32,554 nt of DNA. It comes from Acidobacteriota bacterium. GTDB taxonomy: Bacteria; Actinomycetota; Actinomycetes; S36-B12; CAIYMF01. The notes beneath the pieces were generated by a model. That model was not told where the DNA came from, did not search any database, and saw only the letters and a list, made by a program, of their open reading frames with translations. Position 1 is the first letter of the stretch. Each line of letters starts with the position of its first letter. The stretch lies in contig JANWJC010000155.1 of NCBI GenBank assembly GCA_025449595.1, forward strand, positions 1 to 32,554. Reading direction: 5' to 3'. Both the position numbers and the translations under genes were made by a program. This document shows, in pieces, positions 28,083-32,554 of this stretch.

Positions 28083-29000
28083 GTGCTCAAGAAGGCGGGG
28101 CGCAAGTCCCGTGGGCGCAGGAGCCTGCTCTGGCCGGCGCTGGCAATCCCCGGCATCGTCTGGCTCGCTCTACTTTTCATCCTGCCGATGTATGTCGTGC
28201 TGGCGATCGTCTTCGGGCAGCAGGACCCGATCTTCCGCAACGCGATCCCGGTGTGGAACCCGCTGCAGTGGAACTCCGCCCAGTTCCAGTACGTGTTCTC
28301 GAACATCTTCGGTGCCAACGCCATCTACGGCCCGGCGATCCTGCGGACGATCGTCTTTGTCCTGATCGCCAGCTGCCTGTGTCTGATCGTGGCCTACCCG
28401 GTGGCGTACTTCACTGCCCGGTTGGCGGGCAGGTGGAAGGGCGTCCTGCTCATCATGCTGATCGCTCCGTTCTGGATCAGCTACATGATGCGGATGCTGG
28501 CGTGGGTGAACCTGCTGCAGAACGACGGCCTGATCAACAAGGGGTTGAGCCTGGGCGGCCTGTTCAACGTCCAGGTCGACTGGCTGGACGGGATGCCGCT
28601 GACCGTCATCCTCGGGCTGGTGTACGGCTACGTGCCGTACATGATCCTGCCGCTGTTCGCCGGCCTGGACCGGATCCCGCAGAGCTCGCTGGAGGCAGCG
28701 CGTGACCTCGGGGCCGGGCGTTTCAGCGCCTTCGTGAGGGTCACCTGGCGGCTGAGCCAGCCGGCTGTCATCGCGTCGGTCCTGATCACCTGCCTGCCGA
28801 TGCTCGGCGACTACTACACCAACGACATGCTGTCCGCCCAACCCAGCACGAGCATGGTCGGAAACCTGATCAACAACACGGTCCTGACCCCAGGCCAGAC
28901 CGGCCAGGCAGGGGCCTTCGTCGTGCTGGTCCTGGCCGCCGCGCTGCTTCCGATGCTCTGGTACGTGCGTTCCACCCGCGACGAGGGGGCAAGGTCCTGA
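28083..29000 (+). CDS. ABC transporter permease (PotB-like)
   Basis: Multi-TM; LIAPFWISYMMRMLAWVNLLQNDGLIN; EAA-loop LEAARDLGAGRFSAFVRVTWRLSQPAV. Confidence 0.92.
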   Translation: MLKKAGRKSRGRRSLLWPALAIPGIVWLALLFILPMYVVLAIVFGQQDPIFRNAIPVWNPLQWNSAQFQYVFSNIFGANAIYGPAILRTIVFVLIASCLCLIVAYPVAYFTARLAGRWKGVLLIMLIAPFWISYMMRMLAWVNLLQNDGLINKGLSLGGLFNVQVDWLDGMPLTVILGLVYGYVPYMILPLFAGLDRIPQSSLEAARDLGAGRFSAFVRVTWRLSQPAVIASVLITCLPMLGDYYTNDMLSAQPSTSMVGNLINNTVLTPGQTGQAGAFVVLVLAAALLPMLWYVRSTRDEGARS

Positions 29001-29878
29001 TGGGCTGGCTGGTCAGGTGGTGGAATGACCCGTGGCGACCGCCGCGGATCATGCGGTGGGTAACCATCCTCTACCTGGTGTGGTCGCTCGCGCCCGTGCT
29101 GGTCGCGATCCTCTTCTCGTTCAACAACGGCAAGTCCCGCACCACGTGGCAAGGGTTTTCCTTTCGGTGGTACTGGGGAGACCCCAACTTGTCGGTGTGG
29201 AACGACACCAGCATGCACACCGCGCTGGTGCACACCCTCGTGCTTGGAGTCGTCTCGACGGTCATCGCCGTGCCGCTCGGGGTCCTGTTCGCCCTCGGCA
29301 TCGACCGGTGGCACGGCAGGCTCCCGGCCGGTGCCAACTTCACGATGCTGCTGTCCTTCGTGATACCAGAGATGCTGTTGGCCGTCGCACTGCTGTTCCT
29401 CTTGACGAGCGTCACCACCCCGTTGCAGCTGGGGACCTCCGCTCAGGTGGTAGGGCTCGTCACGTTCCAGCTGTCGTACCCCGTGATCATCGTGCGCGCT
29501 CGACTGCTCACCATCGGAAAGCACTACGAGGAGGCGGCCATCGACCTCGGCGCCTCGCAGGTCGGCGCGATCCGCCGGGTGCTGCTGCCCATGCTCGGCC
29601 CGGCCATGCTGGCGAGCGCCGTGCTGGTGTTCGCCGATGTTATCGACGACTTCGTCATCGTGCGCTACCTGTCCGGAGGCTCGGATACGGAGCCGGTGTC
29701 TGTGAAGATCTACAACACGGCCCGCGCCGCGCCGACGCCCGCACTGAACGCCCTGGCCACGCTGTTGCTTTTCTCCTCGATCGCCGCAGTGGTCATCGGG
29801 TACCTGATCTACCGGTGGTTGACCCGAGGCGACGCCACGGCCAACAAGGGGATAGGCGGCTTCGCCGGCGAGCTCTGA
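29000..29878 (+). CDS. ABC transporter permease (PotC-like)
   Basis: Start overlaps the potB-like stop (TGATG); EEAAIDLGASQVGAIRRVLLPMLGPAM; LVFADVIDDFVIVRYLSG. Confidence 0.92.
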   Translation: MGWLVRWWNDPWRPPRIMRWVTILYLVWSLAPVLVAILFSFNNGKSRTTWQGFSFRWYWGDPNLSVWNDTSMHTALVHTLVLGVVSTVIAVPLGVLFALGIDRWHGRLPAGANFTMLLSFVIPEMLLAVALLFLLTSVTTPLQLGTSAQVVGLVTFQLSYPVIIVRARLLTIGKHYEEAAIDLGASQVGAIRRVLLPMLGPAMLASAVLVFADVIDDFVIVRYLSGGSDTEPVSVKIYNTARAAPTPALNALATLLLFSSIAAVVIGYLIYRWLTRGDATANKGIGGFAGEL

Positions 29879-29931
29879 GTGCGGCGAGAAACTATGCGAG
29901 CTCTGGACGGGACCTGGCCTCACGGCGTATC

Positions 29932-29951
29932 CTGACTGTGTGTTCAGTCAA
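29932..29951. promoter_or_regulatory. candidate TetR-family operator, site 4 (CTGACTGTGTGTTCAGTCAA)
   Basis: 16/20 identical to site 1; dyad GACTGT-GTGT-TCAGTC; upstream of the Rieske gene, next to a possible -10 TATCCT. Confidence 0.7.
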
Positions 29952-29969
29952 CCGAGGTCAGGAGTCGGC

Positions 29970-31154
29970 ATGGTCACCCCCGCACCGCTCGACACACAGG
30001 AGCTGCAACGCTGCGTCGGCCCCGTCGAGCAAGCGCGACTGCTGCCGCGGGGGGCGTACGTCGATGCCGCGGTGCTGGAGTGGGAGCAGCACCACTTCTT
30101 CGGTGACTGGATCTGCGCCGGACGAAGTGCTGACATCGCGGAACCGGGCATGCAGCGGGCTGTGTCGGTCGGCACGTCCGGTGTCCTGCTCACCCGCGGC
30201 GAGGACGGCGCGCTGCACGCGTTCGTGAACACCTGCCGGCACCGCGGGCATGAGCTGTTGCCGTGCGGAGAGTCGGCGACGAAGAAGTCGATCGTCTGCC
30301 CGTACCACGCCTGGTCGTACCGCCTGGACGGGAACCTGCACGTGGCTCCCGGCTTCCGCAACGTGGAGTCGTTCGACAAGGACGAGTTCAGCCTGTACGG
30401 GCTGCCGGTGCGCGAGTGGCACGGCTGGATCTTCGTCGCGCCGTCGGGCAAGGCCGGCGACTTCGACCACCACATCGGTGAGCTCGAGGCGATCGTCGCC
30501 CCGTACGCCCCGGAGAACCTCGAGGTCGTCACCACCCACGACTACGTGATCGAGGCCAACTGGAAGGTCCTGATCGAGAACTACCAGGAGTGCTACCACT
30601 GCTCGATGATCCACCCCGAGCTGTGCCGGGTGAGCCCGCCGGAGAGCGGTGAGAACATCGACCGCGACGGCGAGTGGGTCGGTGGCTGGATGGACCTGCG
30701 CGAGGGCAACGAGACGATGTCGCTGGACGGGCGCAGCTCCAGCGTCCGCATCGAGGGCCTCGACGAGCAGGAGCAGCACACGGTGATGTACATCGCCGTG
30801 TTCCCGAACCTGCTCATCAGCCTGCACCCCGACTACGTCATGACACATGTGCTGACGCCGCTGTCAGCGGGGCGTACCCACGTCGAGTGCGCCTGGGCCT
30901 TTCCGAAAGAAGCCGTGCAGCGCCCCGACTTCGAGCCGTCGAACACGATCGACTTCTGGGACATCACGAACCGGCAGGACTGGGGTGCGTGCGAGTCCGT
31001 CCAGCGTGGGCTCGCCTCCGAGCTGGCCATCCCGGGGCCGATGGCCCCGGAGGAGGACGGCGTCTACCATTTCGTGTCGATGGTGGCTGCCCGCTACCTA
31101 GGGGTGAGCACCGTCGCCGAGCTGTCCCCACCGCCGACCAGCGTTCCCGTCTGA
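29970..31154 (+). CDS. Rieske non-heme iron oxygenase alpha subunit (quaternary-amine monooxygenase-like)
   Basis: NTCRHRGHELLPC...SIVCPYHAWSYRLDG (CxH...CxxH); NYQECYHCSMIHPEL mononuclear Fe site region; ITNRQDWGACESVQRG. Confidence 0.93.
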   Translation: MVTPAPLDTQELQRCVGPVEQARLLPRGAYVDAAVLEWEQHHFFGDWICAGRSADIAEPGMQRAVSVGTSGVLLTRGEDGALHAFVNTCRHRGHELLPCGESATKKSIVCPYHAWSYRLDGNLHVAPGFRNVESFDKDEFSLYGLPVREWHGWIFVAPSGKAGDFDHHIGELEAIVAPYAPENLEVVTTHDYVIEANWKVLIENYQECYHCSMIHPELCRVSPPESGENIDRDGEWVGGWMDLREGNETMSLDGRSSSVRIEGLDEQEQHTVMYIAVFPNLLISLHPDYVMTHVLTPLSAGRTHVECAWAFPKEAVQRPDFEPSNTIDFWDITNRQDWGACESVQRGLASELAIPGPMAPEEDGVYHFVSMVAARYLGVSTVAELSPPPTSVPV

Positions 31155-31294
31155 CCGAGGGACTGGCATGATCGACAAGTGGGAGCGGGATCTGCCTGGA
31201 CAGGGCCCCAATTCTGCCCACTCGCTACTCTTGTGACTCTTCTGTGAGTTCGGCGGTGGAACCGGTACATCGCTGACCGCGTCCCGTCGGACGG

Positions 31295-31310
31295 CGGCTC
31301 ACGTGAGCCG
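31295..31310. repeat. 16-bp perfect palindrome CGGCTCACGTGAGCCG, copy 1 (upstream of the DUF222 gene)
   Basis: Direct reading. Confidence 0.95.
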
Positions 31311-32228
31311 TTCTGGGATCGGGGACTGTCGGTGGTCGGCGTTAGCGTCGGGGCATGAGTATCACTGAATTACCGTTGGCCCCCACCGGTTCCAGCCCCG
31401 ATGGGGTGGTGCCGACGTTGCAGGTGATTCCCGGTGGCCGCGGGTCGGGAGGTGCTGGGGCCAAGGAGCTGGGGGAGCAGATCTCCCCTACTGTTCGCTG
31501 ACGCTCGCAGCGGGGGCCCAGCGGGCCGGGCGGGTCGCCTCGGCGCAGTGCCGGTGGTTGTTGCTGGTCGCACAGTTCGACGCCCTGGACGGTGCGAGTG
31601 AGTATGGGTTGCCGACCACGACGCGGTGGATCTCCCATCACTGCGGGATCGCGGCCCGCACCGCCCGCGATCACCTCAAGGTCGCCCGCACCCTTGCCGC
31701 CTACCCGGTGCTCGCGGAGTCGATGGCCGCCGGGCGCATCAGCTACTCCCATGTCCGGATCATCGCCGGCACGGCCGGTGCTGATGAGCCGGACCTGGTC
31801 AGCGACCTGCTGAACCTGGCCGAGCACGGCACCGTGCACCAGCTCGAGGACCTCGCCCTTGGGCTGCGTTCGGTGGACCGTCACCTCGACGACCGGATCC
31901 GTCCCAAGCCCACACCCGGGGAGAGCTTGTTGCGAACGTGGGATCGCGACGCGCGCCGCCACTTGACCGCCCGCCTGGACCCCGAACACGGCACCGTGCT
32001 CGACGCCGCCCTTACCGCGGTGCAAGCGGTTGCCCCGGACGGGGAGCGACTCACCGCTGTGGAGGCGCTGGTCCGGATGGCCGACATTATCCTGGCCACC
32101 CTGGCCGACTCCCCGACCCCACCACGGCTGCCCCGCGGTGAGGAACGCGCCGCGCTGGTGCTGCATCTGCACGCCACCCGCGACGCCGGCCCCGCGATCC
32201 CCGACGAACCTGTGTCTGGGGCCGACAA

Positions 32229-32244
32229 CGGCTCACGTGAGCCG
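32229..32244. repeat. palindrome CGGCTCACGTGAGCCG, copy 2 (inside the DUF222 reading frame)
   Basis: Direct reading; encodes NGSREP. Confidence 0.95.
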
Positions 32245-32294
32245 CACCTCGAAGGGACCCCCGACCCCGCCCCGGCTGATTCCGGTTCCGAACA

Positions 32295-32310
32295 CGGCTC
32301 ACGTGAGCCG
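32295..32310. repeat. palindrome CGGCTCACGTGAGCCG, copy 3
   Basis: Direct reading; encodes HGSREP. Confidence 0.95.
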
Positions 32311-32345
32311 CTGCCCCTGACACCGGTGCCCGACCGACCCGGAAA

Positions 32346-32361
32346 CGGCTCACGTGAGCCG
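32346..32361. repeat. palindrome CGGCTCACGTGAGCCG, copy 4
   Basis: Direct reading; encodes NGSREP. Confidence 0.95.
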
Positions 32362-32554
32362 CACCCCAGCAGAACCGGTGGGCCGCTGCCGCTGGCGCGG
32401 TTGCAGGACGGACCCGGCATCCCCGGACACGTCCTGCAACGGTTGAGCTGCGCGTGCCGGATCCGGGTCGTGATCCACGACCCCGAACACCCCCGCAACG
32501 TGCTGGACCTGGGCCGCTCCCAGCGCCTGGTCAGCGACCAGCAGTACCGCGCCC

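Larger units (their letters stand above)
31355..32554 (+). pseudogene. DUF222 / 13E12-type (usually HNH endonuclease) protein, apparently frameshifted near its N-terminus, runs off the right edge
   Basis: Frame 2 from ATG 31355: MSITELPLAPTGSS...GAKELGEQISPTVR*. Frame 1 then continues LTLAAGAQRAGRVASAQCRWLLLVAQFDALDGASEYGLPTTTRWISHHCGIAARTARDHLKVARTLAAYPVLAESMAAGRISYSHVRIIAG... open to the window end. Confidence 0.7.

Noticed and set aside
28814-29923. 369-aa minus-strand ORF opposite the potC-like permease
   Set aside because: His/Arg/Gln-rich antisense shadow of a clear permease.
29940-29969. Upstream GTG start (MFSQPRSGVG) for the Rieske gene given by the ORF track
   Set aside because: This extension is translated operator site 4; ATG 29970 is preferred. 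The potA-like N-terminal extension MLRLNAQSTF is translated operator site 3 and is rejected for the same reason.
1-32554. CRISPR array, rRNA operon, transposase or prophage module
   Set aside because: No regularly spaced direct repeats, rRNA-like sequence, transposase motifs or phage structural genes seen; only the DUF222/13E12-type gene is mobile-associated.

Overview
High-GC actinobacterial-type chromosomal window, read by eye only. Left to right: the end of an alpha/beta-hydrolase gene (-); a PAS-GGDEF protein with a degenerate EAL domain; an HExxH metallopeptidase; tRNA-Glu, tRNA-Asp and tRNA-Phe; a decaying Pr6Pr-like membrane gene; a small membrane protein, a conserved hypothetical and an NHL-like secreted protein; a disrupted polysaccharide deacetylase. 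Next is an aerobic-respiration block: TlpA-like lipoprotein, CtaB, SCO1/SenC, SURF1, a cupredoxin-like membrane-anchored protein, CoxB, CoxA, CoxC, an unlisted 39-aa single-TM ORF and CtaG. Then DUF2237, an MFS-cNMP fusion and MgtC. The stretch 21.58-31.15 kb looks like one accessory catabolic regulon: two FAD oxidoreductases, a BetI-like TetR regulator, a PotABCD-type ABC importer and a Rieske oxygenase. All of its promoter regions carry the same dyad, GACTGA-N4-TCAGTC (four sites, 20/20 to 16/20 identical). The window ends in a frameshifted DUF222/13E12-type gene containing three copies of a perfect 16-bp palindrome, with a fourth copy upstream. The strongest leads are the shared-operator amine-catabolism-like regulon, the CoxA lacking canonical D- and K-pathway residues together with its CuA-like partner protein, and the palindromes in the DUF222 gene.
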